Shown in pieces: positions 24,999 to 36,160 of a stretch of DNA of 64,000 nucleotides. The translations under genes and the position numbers were made by a program. The notes under the pieces are model-generated. The model was given only the letters and a program-made list of their open reading frames with translations. It made no database searches and was not told where the DNA came from. Numbering within the stretch: the stretch's first letter is position 1; every line of letters starts with the position of its first letter. Source of the DNA: Tanytarsus gracilentus (taxonomy: Eukaryota > Arthropoda > Insecta > Diptera > Chironomidae); contig JAXRKN010000044.1 in NCBI GenBank assembly GCA_038502055.1, positions 4,808,001 through 4,872,000 of the forward strand, given 5' to 3'.

Positions 24999-26678
24999 AT
25001 GACAGAAGCAATTGATTTAACGAATGATGGCGGAGTTCTGAAGGAAATCCTTCGTGTAAGTTGAGAAATAAAAAAAATTAAACCTCACTTTGCGGCAAAG
25101 TTAAAAATTTACATAATTTCCATACATAACTTAATTTGACAGGAAGGTGAAGGGGTTGAGACGCCTTCAGAAGGTTGTACGGTCATTTGTCACTATACTG
25201 GAACATTATTAGACGGCACCAAGTTCGACAGTTCTGTGGATCGAAATGAACCCTTTGAATTTCAATTAGGGAAGGGTCAAGTTATACGTAGCTGGGATAT
25301 TGGTGTTGCTTCCATGAAGAAAAATGAGAAATGCGTATTAACATGTGCACCTAACTATGCCTACGGAGCTACGGGAAGTCCTCCAAACATACCTGGAAAC
25401 TCGACTCTAAAATTTGAACTGGAGCTTTTAGGATGGCGTGGGCAACTCTTGGGTGACGATGGAGGAATTGAGAAGTTTATTGTCAGAAAGAGCGACAAGA
25501 AAAAGACACCGAATGATGGCTCTTTCGTGAAATGTCACATCACTGGATTCTATGAAAATCGTCTCTTTGATGATCGCGACGTTGAATTTAATATTGGCGA
25601 AGGCGAAGATTACAATGTTTGCAGCGGCATTGAGATTGCACTCGAGAAAATGAGCGTCGAAGAAATATCAAGACTTATTATCAATCCAAAATATGCCTTC
25701 GGTTCAAATGGCCATGAACAATTCCAAATTCCTCCTAATGCAACTGTTGAGTATCTCGTTACGCTTAATGAATTTGAGAAGGATGTTGAAGCCTGGAAGC
25801 TAGATGCGAATGAGAGTCTTGCACATGCAAAAATGCTCAAAGACAAGGGAACGAGTTACTTTAAGCAGGACAAGTTTAAAATGGCTCTCAAGTTCTACGA
25901 GAAATGCTCAAATTTCTTATCAAATTGCGGTTAGTGAAACAGTTTTAATTTTATCTTATTCTCCCCATGCTTAGAAAATATTTTTGTATTCAGACATGAA
26001 CGTTGAAGGCGAAGCTAAAGTAACTCTCATTGCCATGCATCTCAACAAAGCTCTTTGCTATCAAAAGTTGAATGATTTCGATGAAGTCCGACATAGCTGC
26101 GAAGAGGTTCTAAAGGCAGATCCCAATAATGTCAAAGCATACTATCGTCGTGGTCAAGCGAACTTTTCACTAGGTGAAACAGACAAGGCTCTCGATGATT
26201 TTGAAAAATGCCGCGAAATTGAGCCAGATAACAAGGCATGTCTCAATCAAATCACGCTGTGCAAGCAAAAACTCAAGTTGTATCGGGATGAAGAGAAGAA
26301 GCGCTATAAGAATATGTTTGCTAAATTCGCTGCAGTTGATGGCGCTAAAGACCGAGAATTGTTTAATTCTGATTTCTCGAAGAATGCATTCGGTGAATGG
26401 AAAGATGAGGAAAGAAGTCACAGTAAGACTAAGTTGGAGGAGGAGAATCCAGATTTGTAAGATTTTTTTTTATCTATGCATGCACTATAGTCATAAAGTA
26501 TTATTATTTTCTTGCTTAGAATAGAATTTTCTCGGTTAACTAATAAAGATAAGAAATTTAATCTTTTTATCGATATCTTTTACACTAGTCTAGCGAGTCT
26601 TGTGCTAATTTACTCTTCTTTTTTTAATGCAGAATTATGTGCGACAACCCGATTACGGAGGAGCTGAAGAACATGTAA
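24999..26678 (+). CDS. FKBP59: FKBP59-like immunophilin (FKBP51/52 type co-chaperone)
   Basis: Peptidyl-prolyl isomerase with TPR domain that binds Hsp90; the Drosophila protein also binds TRPL channels. Exons 24999-25055, 25143-25929, 25994-26456 and probably 26633-26678; 450 residues, close to the family length of about 440. First FKBP domain (about 30-120) keeps the pocket residues in HYTG, FDSS, FEFQLG, GQVI, SWDIG, NYAYG and LKFELE. The second FKBP domain (about 150-245) is degenerate, as in FKBP52. TPRs follow from about 260, with clamp-type residues in KDKGTSYFKQ, HLNKAL and KAYYRRGQ. The last exon is a choice: reading through the donor at 26457 gives a stop at once (ENPDL end), while splicing to 26633 adds IMCDNPITEELKNM. 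It faces the convergent MPN gene. Confidence 0.93.
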
Positions 26679-27221
26679 GAACTTCATTTATTGTATCTCA
26701 AAAAGCTTTGCGAAAAATAAAAAAGTTTATCTCATCTGAATTCCACTAAAAGTAAATCAAAAAAGTTTAGTTTTACTTAAAATTTATTAAATTATCCATT
26801 GAATACTTTTTTTTAAGGAGTTGACATTTAAACAGCTCTCACAAATACTCATTAGCTATCAGTTACTAAAATCTCTCGTTCTCCTAATTAATTAGTCCTT
26901 AAAGTTCCGAGGAAATTAAATTGTTTAAAAGCTTTCTCGCGTTAACTTAAATGCAATTATTAGTGAATGTGATATATTTTTTGTGTATTAATAAATTAGC
27001 AAATTTTGTTTGTGAAATTTCTAATCCATCTAAAAGTTCATTCTAATTTTTTTAAACCGAAAAAGCTCACATTAATTTTAGCTCGATGCTTAAAATTTTC
27101 AAAATTCAATTAATCTAAAAATTAATTTAAGAATTACGGTAAATATTTTGGATTTTCCCTCAAAAAATATCATATCTGCTATTAATTAATGAGAGTATCG
27201 ATAGACATTATGAGAAATACT
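26679..27221. other. Convergent intergenic spacer
   Basis: AT-rich spacer between FKBP59 and the MPN-domain gene, which converge. It should contain both 3' UTRs. Nothing else seen. Confidence 0.6.
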
Positions 27222-30200
27222 TTAATTCTTAGATAAATCTAGTGCACCGCCTGCCTCTTCACTCTCGTCCTCTGAATATTTCTGCCGCTTGGTGGGCGAT
27301 GGTGCAACGAGCTCGGCAATCGATGAGAATTCCATGCGTTTCTTGGGAGGAACATTTCTCTCCTTCATTTCGTTTGGCGATGTTGGCGTCGCTGATTTTC
27401 GCTCTACATGACTTGAAATCGCCAAATCGGCAGCAGAAAAATTGTACTTCGGTGTCATTGCTGCGGGACTATCGCGTAAGGACTTTGTGGGTGTCGAGCG
27501 TTTATCGGATGATGAGTTTAACGGTGAGGTCATGCCACCGACGAGAGGCGGTGTTTCTATTTTACTTGACGATGAACTCGATGATGATTTTGGCGGTTTC
27601 ATGAGTTGAGTATTGAGCGCTTCTTGTTGAAGCTTCATGAGTGATGGCGATAAGTAAGCGTTGTTGGCTGCCAAGGTACTTTTAGCGAGGGGATCGGGTA
27701 TGCCGGGATATTTGGAGAAGAGCGTTGTCATCTCCTGCAATTTTGAGGGCGTCATTTGAGAGAAAAGTGACGAATAGTCCATTGAGTTTGACATTAGACC
27801 ACCGCCCGACGCATTGCTCGATTTAGACGACGATAGATTTGTTGTTGGCGACGAAAAGTATGAACTTAATTCAGGCATTAAATGTGACGCCTGTGATGAG
27901 GGTGATTTTGTGGCACTCGCAAATAAGCTATTAAGCATATCGGCAGCATTTGGCGCAACATTGAGATTCGCTTGTCTGCTCGAAGATGAGCCGCTACTCG
28001 CTCGATTCTCTCGCTTTCTATTGTTACCCGAAGTATTTAATTCCTTTGCAGATTTATCAACAACTGTTCCGCCCGACATCGAGTACATGGGATTGAAGAG
28101 ATTTGACGCACCCGACATGTATTGCGAGAGAATGTTTGAACTTGCGGCGAGATCTTGCATGGCTTTTGTGGAGCTTGCTTTACTATTTGAATTGTTAGAA
28201 TTACTTGGACTCGCGCCACTTCCCGCTCCAAAGAAAGCCGATGCATAGTCCATGTTTTTGGCCATCATTTGCATCTGCAAAAGTGCATTAATGTCTTCGG
28301 GTTTGTTACTGTTGAGTAGAGCGTTAAGTTCAGGAATTGATTTTGAGATTTCAGCCAAGTAGTTAAGATCCATGATTGGGAGCTTGTTGAGAAGTGACGG
28401 ATTATTTGCCGCTGAGCTTTGGCTCGTTGCTTGATTGTTAGATGATTTTTTATTAGAGCCACTCGATGAGGTGCTCGCAGTTGAGCTTGTCGATGGTTTT
28501 CGCGTTACCGTAATTTCGGAGCCGAGACCACGAAATACATTCGCTTGATTCATCAACATTTGCGTGTACTCTGGTGACTTCATGAGATCAGAAATCTTAC
28601 CAACATCCGATTTATAATGATCATAGTCGTATGGAGATGTATTTGGCGGTCGACCTTTCCTCTTTGTACCAACCGACTCTCGATTGTCCTGATAATTGTA
28701 ATCTGTTCGAGCACTCGACGACTGTGTCGATGATTTCTCTTTTGTTGTCGGTTTGCATGTTGGAATGTTGTATGGAGATTGCATAAGGACACTCAAGTCG
28801 CCCTTTTCAAGCTGATTCATGAACTCTTTCATGTTTGGAATTTGCGAGAGCCATGAATTTGTATTTTTCGATGCATTTTGAGACGAGGACGACTGTGCTG
28901 AAGTGTTTGAAGAGCTTTTTGCGGAATTATATGAGGAGCTTTTCTTTGTCGTTGATGTGGATTGCTGCTGCTGCTGCTGTTGATGAGTGGGCGATGAAAA
29001 ATTATTTCCAGAGAGGGCAGCGGCAGACGCTTGAAGAGATCCGAGTGCCGACATACCAAAATCGGGAAAGAGCTTTGAGTTTTGTAAAAGAGCAGCATAA
29101 TCGTTGGGTAACATGCCAGGTGGAAGACTCTTGGCAAATGATGAGAGAGTAGCAGCATAGAGGTCACTGAGATTATTAGAGCTATAGCCGAGATCGTATT
29201 TTGAGCTTCCAGTGCTGCTGGTGCGCGAAGATCGTTCCGGTAACTTTGCGGGACTTGGTGCGGGTGAATTGCGAGCTCCTCTTATCGATGAGGTGTCTGA
29301 TTTAGCTGGCGAAGGGCTTGCACGCACGGGAACTTCAAATTTGGCGGGACTTGGTGCATTTGAGGGAATTGTCGCTGGACTATCTCGAGGCGATGACGAT
29401 GCGTTTGTAGACGATGAACTCTGCTGCTTATTACCGACATTATTTGTTGCAAGCAATGCAGCGATAGGCGATGGTGTCATGTTTAGACCAGACGGTTGAT
29501 TTAATTGCTGTTGTAAGCACGAAATGGCATTTAGGGCTTGTTTTGCGGCCTCTTGTTCACGCTCATGTTCCTCTTTTAATTTTCGTTCTCTCTCGAGATG
29601 TTCTTGTTCCTTTAAAACCTTCTCTCGAGCTTCCATTTTCTCTCTCGCACGCTTCTCTTCCTCATGTCTCCGCTGTTGATCCAAAATTTTCTTCGGAATT
29701 ACAATCGGATCTTCCCTGTTTAACTCGAGCAGTTCCAGTATCCAATTCCATAATTCTCCACTCGTTTGATCCTCGAGAGGAAATTTAAGGAAAAGTGAAT
29801 TTTTCATCTTTTCAATCACCAGCGATTCATTTTTAAGTTTCATCTCGGAGAAATCAACTAATTCATACTGAAACTGTTTATAGTAATTGACACACGCTGT
29901 CATCTGATCCTTGACCTCATCGGGCAATTTTTCATCGTGTTGAGTATTATAGTTGAGCAAGAGGGGTCTCGCAAGTTCATTTGGACGATTTTCGGGAGGC
30001 GGCAGAACCCAAAATGGCATAATTTTCGATTCATTCTCAACATTCTCATCATCATACGAGGAAAAAATGAAACCGACGCATGGCGTGTATGTTGCATCAG
30101 AAGAACCTCTCAGTTTAATTTGATAGTCGAGCTGCTTATCACAATCCCGCATTGTTGGCTGTGCTTGAAATCGTGGATGTGAATGATACCATCCAACTAA

Positions 30201-31134
30201 TTGAATGTCCTTCTGCACCATTGCTTTCTGTATCTCATATTCACACTCTGCCGATTTGTCACGATCGAATCGAGAGTTTAGCATTGGAAATGCATCGGTG
30301 ATGATTAGATTGTGTGAATTAAAATCCCAAATTCCTCCCAGATATCCACAAACTTCGTTTGTCGTTAGGTGACAGTGAAAATCAATTAATAAAGTCACCG
30401 ACGATGTGATGTTGACATGGAACGGCTGAATCCGTCCGATGCTAGAGAAAGGCACTGCCTCAACTAGCGTATTAATATCCTGTAATACTGTTCGATTGCA
30501 AATCGCACTATGCTGCATAACACATTTATTCGATCGCACTGGAAGTTCAATAGGCTTCGTAGTTGCTTCCTTTTCTTCCTTCTCATCATCTTCACTCGGT
30601 TGTTCTTGCTGTTGCTGATCTCTTAGCTGTTGTTGTTGTTGGCACTTTTTGTAATAAATCGCTTTGTAGATGTCCAGTTTTTTGCCCTTGTACTTGACAG
30701 AGCCCCAGCCTGGATTCTTTCTCAAATCTGGATTGATGATTTTCTTGCAATTAATAGCCCATGAGCTTGGCGAACAAAAAACCGTTTCCGTTTCATGGGA
30801 TTTAATTTTTCCATCTTCCAGCAGATCACCCATAAACTTTTGACCCTAAAATTCATCAATTACTTTAGTTAAAACTTATAATTTTAATTGAACTCAAATT
30901 TACCATGTATTCAATCGACATTGTGTTTTCGCCTGGAACTAAAATTCCCGACTTGAGGAGCATCGGAAGTGTTACTGTCTTGCCAAATCCAGTTGAATTT
31001 GCAGTTTTAGAGCAGTTTTCCTGAGAGAAAGTTTCATTTTCAGTTAGTTTTCCGCGAAAACTTTTCTCACTTCTCACCTCCTCATTTCCATCGTCGTCCG
31101 CCTTTATTTCCTCGTTTTTATCCTTTTCGACCAT
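27222..31134 (-). CDS. MPN/JAMM-domain protein, CG4751 / MPND type
   Basis: Predicted metal-dependent deubiquitinase-family protein with an N-terminal RAMA domain. Two exons, 31134-30904 and 30845-27222, give 1284 residues, similar to my recollection of Drosophila CG4751. The exon join (SIEYM-GQKFMGDLL) falls inside the RAMA region (about 50-140), which continues through PGWGSVKYKGKKLDIYKAIYY. The MPN domain (about 215-330) has a complete JAMM site: Glu241 in NEVCGYLGG, His298 and His300 in WYHSHP, Asp311 in PTMRD. Then come a charged Glu/Arg coiled coil (about 475-520) and roughly 700 residues of Ser/Asn/Gln-rich low complexity. The end is unusual: ALDLSKN at the C-terminus resembles a PxDLS CtBP-binding motif. 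Human MPND is reported to bind N6-methyladenine DNA; whether this protein does is unknown. Several antisense open frames over the low-complexity part are shadows. Its start faces GAR1 460 bases away. Confidence 0.9.
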
Positions 31135-31593
31135 GACTGTTGCGTTTATTGTTTCCTTATCGAGCGAGTTGAAGCTAATTTAGCGACTAATTTTGCATAT
31201 TTGTAAGTTTTTTTGAATTTTTTCCGGAATTGTTTGAGAACAGAAAAAAATGGTAATTGTTGTTGTGTGTGCGCGTGTCGAAGTTTTACTGTCTTTCAAT
31301 TTAACTTTAAATTTCAATTATTCCTAACTTAATGAATGAAAGTCTTAATCTTTCTGTTCATTATTCGCATAAATTGAGGGTGCGATTAAAATTAATTAGA
31401 AATTTAGATTATTTTAAATAAAATCACATTTTGTTTTTAACGTTTTCTCAAATTTCAAAATTCAGTGCTAAATTTAGCAAAGTTTGTTTTGCTTTAAAAA
31501 ATTCTCCGGCAACACGTGCAGTTGTAAACAAAAGTGAATTTTGTTAATTTTCATCGTTAATTAAGGAGAATTCAGTAATTTTAATTGAAAATT
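31135..31593. promoter_or_regulatory. Shared head-to-head promoter, MPN gene and GAR1
   Basis: The two start codons are about 460 bases apart on opposite strands, so this AT-rich segment must serve both genes. CACGTG (an E-box) occurs in CAACACGTGCAG near 31512. No TATA box stands out. Confidence 0.55.
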
Positions 31594-32826
31594 ATGAGCT
31601 TTGGAGGTAGAGGAGGTGGTGGCCGTGGAGGTAAGAATGAAATAATTAAAAAATATTTGAAAAATTTATTTTTTTTCAAATTTTTTAGGTGGTCGCGGAT
31701 TTGGAGGTAATATAAACGTTAATTCTGTTTAACTAACAATTAATTAAAGAGTTTAAAAGATGTATGACACAAGGAACATCTTTATAAAGTTTAACTCGAT
31801 AAATTTTGAAGATATTTCAAATATGAACTTTCGCTTCTGGATCTTTTTTGTTCTTATCGAGTTAGATCTTATTGAGTTAATTAAAAAATTTAATTTTATT
31901 TTAAGGCGGTCGTGGGGGTGGAGGTCGAGGTCGAGGAGGATTCGGCGGAGGAGGTAAGTTGAAAAACTTAAAATTATTGTTTTTGAAACTTATTTTTTTA
32001 ATTTATTTAAATTCTTTAAAAAATTATTTAAAAGGCGGCCGAGGAGGCGGAGGTTTTGGGGGTCGAGGCGGCAAGTTCGATCAAGGACCTCCCTCACATG
32101 TCATTCCCTTCGGCTACTTTGACTACACATGTCAGGATGATTTGATTCTCAAAGCAGAGATCGATGATGTACCATATTTCAATGCACCGATTTTCCTCGA
32201 AAACAAATCACAAGTTGGCAAAATTGACGAAATTTTCGGAACATTGAGAGAATATTCAGTGTCAGTTAAGCTCGGCGATAATATGAATGCTTCCAGTTTT
32301 GTTCCAAAGCAAAAATTGTTCATTGATCCAGCTAAATTGCTTCCATTACATCGCTTTTTACCTCAACCACCGAAACCAAAAGGAGTTGGAAAGAAAAAGA
32401 AGGGAGAAAAGGGTGCTGATGGTGCGCCAGCAAGAGGTGGATTCGGTTAGTATTTTTTTTAAGAATTCCGTTAAATTTTAATTATTTTTTAAATTATTTA
32501 AGGTGGTCGAGGCGGTGGGCGTGGTGGCAGCCGTGGTGGATTCGGTAAGTTTTTGTTAATTTGTCTGACAAATTTCAATTTATCAGTCAAATGATGTTTT
32601 TTTAATATATTTATTAAATTAAACTTTTAATTATTTTAGGTGGTCGTGGAGGTGGCGGAGGTTTTGGAGGGGGTCGAGGCGGAGGCGGATTCAGTAAGTT
32701 CTTTTAAATAAATTAATTAAAAAAGATTTCTAAATGTAGTTAAATTTTATTTTTTTAGGAGGTCGCGGAGGTGGCGGTGGAAGCTTTGGAGGGCGTGGAG
32801 GTGGTGGGGGCGGCAAGAGATGGTAA
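31594..32826 (+). CDS. GAR1: GAR1, H/ACA ribonucleoprotein subunit 1
   Basis: Core protein of box H/ACA snoRNPs, which pseudouridylate rRNA and snRNA in nucleolus and Cajal bodies. Seven exons: 31594-31630, 31689-31706, 31906-31953, 32035-32445, 32503-32544, 32640-32693 and 32759-32826; 225 residues. The conserved core in exon 4 runs from [10 protein letters not shown] through [18 protein letters not shown] and [17 protein letters not shown]. Both flanks are Gly-Arg-rich arms ([19 protein letters not shown], ending GGGKRW). All six introns are phase 1, five splitting a Gly codon and the last an Arg codon, so the RGG arms come from exons of 18-68 bases that could be skipped or reused without breaking frame. 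A poly(A) signal AATAAA lies at 32888-32893. Confidence 0.94.
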
Positions 32827-32887
32827 CTGCAATCATCTCGCACACAAATCTCCTCTGCATTTAGCTCATAAGATCCAAAAGATTTTC

Positions 32888-32893
32888 AATAAA
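32888..32893 (+). terminator. Polyadenylation signal of GAR1
   Basis: AATAAA 62 bases after the GAR1 stop codon and about 100 bases before the next start codon on the same strand, so the GAR1 mRNA very likely ends here. Confidence 0.6.
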
Positions 32894-32990
32894 AACTATA
32901 AAATGATTTTTGAAATTTAAAGATTTTTCGATGAAATTGTCTTTCGATGAGAATTAAGGTTAACCTTACCTGTTGATTACTCGCCGCAAA

Positions 32991-34057
32991 ATGTTTTTAA
33001 AACTAATTTTTCTTTCTGTGGTGATTCAAGCTGTCTATTCCGTTTCGCTCGTTAGTGATGATGCATTGATCTCAATTATTCAGGAAAATAAGGATTTACT
33101 TATTCTTTTTGGTGAGTTTAGCATTTAAAAAAATAAATTTATTAATTTAATGTAAATTATTTTAATTTTAGCTAAAAAAGGATGTGTTGAAAACTGCAGA
33201 TATGAAAAGAGTGTGATAGCTATTAAAGATGAGTTCGAAAGAACATTCAGCGGCAGTAAAATTGTTAAGGTAATTAAATTAAAGTTTATACTGCCAACTA
33301 GACACAATTAATCAAATTTCAGGTGGAAGATTCGCAACTTGTGAGACTGTATAATCCAATTAAGAAAGAACCCGCTCTCGTTTATCTTCGTAATGGCGTG
33401 CCAATAATCTATCCCGAAAATGATGCTGACAATTCTGAGGCAATTTTTGAATTCTTCAATGAAAATCGTGATCCAATCGTAAAGGAGCTTGATGATTCAA
33501 ATTTTGAGCATTTAACGCAAGCGTCAACTGGATCTACGACCGGCAATTGGTTTATTCTATTCTACGATAATTCGTGCGTTGATTGTACTCGATTGGGAGC
33601 AATTTTCGAAGCTGTCGGTGCTAAGCTAAAATTTAGCTACACAAACGTGGCGCGAGTCAATACTGGAACTAAGGGAATTCAAACTGCAAAGCGCTTTAAA
33701 GTGGAGAAAGTTCCAACATTTATTCTGATTCGTAAGGGCAAATTTTATCGATATACTTTGATGAAGTATGATATTGATAGTTTTTATGGATTTGCCACAA
33801 AGACTTTCCAAAACTTCGGCGCGGAATCAATTAAAGCTCAAGCGTCTCCATTTGAAAGTCTAATTGATGCGATCGTCGAAAAGCTTAAGGAAATGCCACG
33901 ATTTAGAGAACTTGCACTTTCTTATTTCAACGATTATCCAGTGCCGATTTTAATTGCAGCATCGCTAATTATTCTTTACGTTCTCGCTAAGCTTTTTAAA
34001 AAGAGTGGAAGAGAAAATCAAACAGAAGTGAAGAAAACCACCACAAAGAAAGATTAA
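32991..34057 (+). CDS. ER thioredoxin-like transmembrane protein
   Basis: Exons 32991-33111, 33172-33269 and 33323-34057; 317 residues. An N-terminal signal peptide (MFLKLIFLSVVIQAVYS) is followed by two thioredoxin-like units. The first (about 20-130) has FAKKGCVENC, a CxxxC instead of CxxC. The second (about 140-245) has LFYDNSCVDCTRLG with a CVDC active site and the cis-Pro element KVPTFIL. A single membrane segment (about PVPILIAASLIILYVLAKLF) and a short Lys-rich cytosolic tail ending TTTKKD follow; the tail is not a canonical KKXX signal. Type I topology with redox domains in the lumen resembles TMX proteins, but I cannot name the ortholog with certainty. The upstream gene GAR1 is only 165 bases away. 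Confidence 0.8.
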
Positions 34058-34178
34058 TTAATTTTATTTTTTGCCGGCATGCATTATTTAAATTTTTGTA
34101 TTTAAAATAATTACGTCATCTCGGTATGTTTTGTCAACAAAAAAAATCTAGCAAAAAATATTAAAAAAATTACTAGAA

Positions 34179-35725
34179 ATGGATCTGACAGTTTTAATTT
34201 TAATTTTGGTTCTCTATGGCATTGTCATGTTCTTCGATTTCTTCTTCAAAAGCTGTATGATGCTGCCGTACATCGAGTTTCTTCAAACGAGCGGCATTAC
34301 AGTGAAATTTTTTCGTCTTCAATTTCACACGAATGCATTTAATCGATTTATTAATCGATATAGCTCAAAAATGCCGGTGCTGTATAAAAAGAGCTTCAAA
34401 TTAGGATTCTACATCACTATGATCTTATTTCCAATTGCAATTTCTCTAATGCTGATCTCACTTTTCACCACGACTGGATCAGTCGAATCTTCAGAAAATA
34501 TTTCACAATCCAGTGCAAGCAGAGAAGAATCTACGCATTTGGAAATTCTTCTGCCCGGTGTCAATTTACCACTTAATCAGATTGGATATTACATTTTTGC
34601 ACTTCTCGTGTGCTCGATTGTTCATGAGGCTGGTAGGTTTTCACTCACTAATTTTTCACACTTTTATACTAAATTAATTAAATTACAGGACATGGAATTG
34701 CAGCTGTTTTGGAAGACATTCCAGTGTCAGGTTTTGGTATGCATCTCTTCTTTATCCTCCCAATTGCCTACACACAAATTGACACTGACTCAATTCAATC
34801 GGCACGTTTATGGAAAAAGCTCAAAATATTTTCGGCCGGCATATGGAATAATTTGCTTCTTGCGGCATTCTGCTACATAATTTTACTTTTACTTCCAATA
34901 TTCCTCTATCCAATGTACAAAACAAATGAAGCGGTATTCATAACGAAAATCAAACCAAAAGCACCGATTGTCGGCGATAAAGGACTCTATGTCGGCGATT
35001 CCTTGTACCAAATTAATGGCTGTGAAGTCAGCAACGAAAATGATTTTTATCAATGCCTGCAAGAGACCCTCACCCATCTTCCCGGCTACTGTGTCAAAGA
35101 GGAATTTGTGCATGAGAATGACGAATCAATACAGGAAATTGAACATAGAAAAGATGGAATCGTCAACTGCTGCCCACCATCGAATCCCTCGCTTAATTGC
35201 TTTGAGAATTTCGACGAGGAGCGGCTGCCTCAATATGTGTGTCTCGAAATCAGAAAATCCATAGAGCACAGCAAAAATTATTGTCACAAAGGAACTAAAA
35301 CATGTCCGGAGCACATGTCTTGCATAAAGGCAGTTTTACCAAACTCAACTACAATAATTCACATAAAAAGAAGAAATCGAAGTAAAGATTTTGTCTATTA
35401 TGGACATCCCATGGACATTATTTATAACGTAGAAGTTTCCGATTACACACCAAAGACAAAAGTGTTTGAGCCGTGGTTCGCTGATATTATTTCACTCATG
35501 CTTAAATATCTGATTGTATTTTCGTCGGGTCTTGCTTTAATTAATTTGATTCCGTCGTATGGTCTCGATGGCCAATATCTCATGAACACAATTATAAGCG
35601 ATTGTCTACCATCGAAGTATTTTAGTAAAGCACAAAAGGAGGCTATTGCAATGTCAGTCAACCTTTCCGGTTCAATTTTATTATTATTAAGTGTAATTAA
35701 GATTCTATGGACGACTTTTACATAA
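34179..35725 (+). CDS. S2P: Membrane-bound transcription factor site-2 protease
   Basis: Intramembrane zinc metalloprotease that makes the second cut releasing SREBP-type factors from Golgi membranes. Two exons, 34179-34632 and 34689-35725; 496 residues, against about 508 in Drosophila as I recall. Multiple membrane segments. The zinc motif HEAGH is completed across the intron (HEAG|GH, with the Gly codon split), and the third ligand lies in NLIPSYGLDGQ near residue 445. Between them is a lumenal, PDZ-like and Cys-rich part (YCVKEEF, NCCPPSNPSLNC, CPEHMSC). All catalytic residues are present. The stop lies 16 bases from the convergent LYRM2 stop; AATAAA at 35735-35740 may end the mRNA. Confidence 0.94.
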
Positions 35726-35741
35726 AAATAACTTAATAAAT

Positions 35742-36029
35742 TTATCGTGATTTTTTGTTAGTGTTTGTAGAAACGCCACTAAGTTCTAATGATTGCTTTA
35801 ACTCTTTCAGTTGCCTAAGACCTACTTGCATGGCCATTTTAATTGCTAATTCATCAGTAAGTGATTTATTTCTTTGAAAGTCCTCTCGCAGCCATAATTT
35901 TAATTCCTTACGATTATTCACATCGGGTACTTTACTGATTGTTCTAGATAGGTCTCTAAATAGCCTCATAACATCCTGACGAACGAGAAATTGCTTTAAA
36001 TTAAACGCCGATTTTATTGATTTTGACAT
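35742..36029 (-). CDS. LYRM2: LYR motif-containing protein 2
   Basis: Small mitochondrial LYR-family protein; such proteins bind acyl carrier protein and help assemble respiratory complexes (LYRM2 has been linked to complex I). One exon, 95 residues. LNLKQF-type start FNLKQFLVRQDVMRLFRDL, then RKELKLWLREDFQRNKS and VGLRQLKELKQSL, match human LYRM2 in order and length. The central motif reads LFR rather than LYR. I chose the ATG at 36029 because the alignment begins there; the frame stays open to an ATG at 36137, but that would overlap the DUS4L promoter and adds 36 unmatched residues. Confidence 0.85.
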   Translation of the reverse strand: MSKSIKSAFNLKQFLVRQDVMRLFRDLSRTISKVPDVNNRKELKLWLREDFQRNKSLTDELAIKMAMQVGLRQLKELKQSLELSGVSTNTNKKSR

Positions 36030-36160
36030 TATTTTTATTTTGCCGAGATGACAATCTAAAATGAGCGGGAAATTTAAATATGACTCATACGACTTAAATC
36101 CCTGCAAAAATAACCGATTGGAATTTATCAAAAACATTTTTTACGAAAAACATTAAAAAA

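Noticed and set aside
27242..29788. Several plus-strand frames opposite the MPN-domain gene
   Set aside because: Antisense shadows of a Ser/Gln-rich low-complexity coding exon; they show no protein signature of their own.
36030..36137. Longer LYRM2 start
   Set aside because: The 36 extra residues do not match LYRM2 and would leave 23 bases to the DUS4L start on the other strand.
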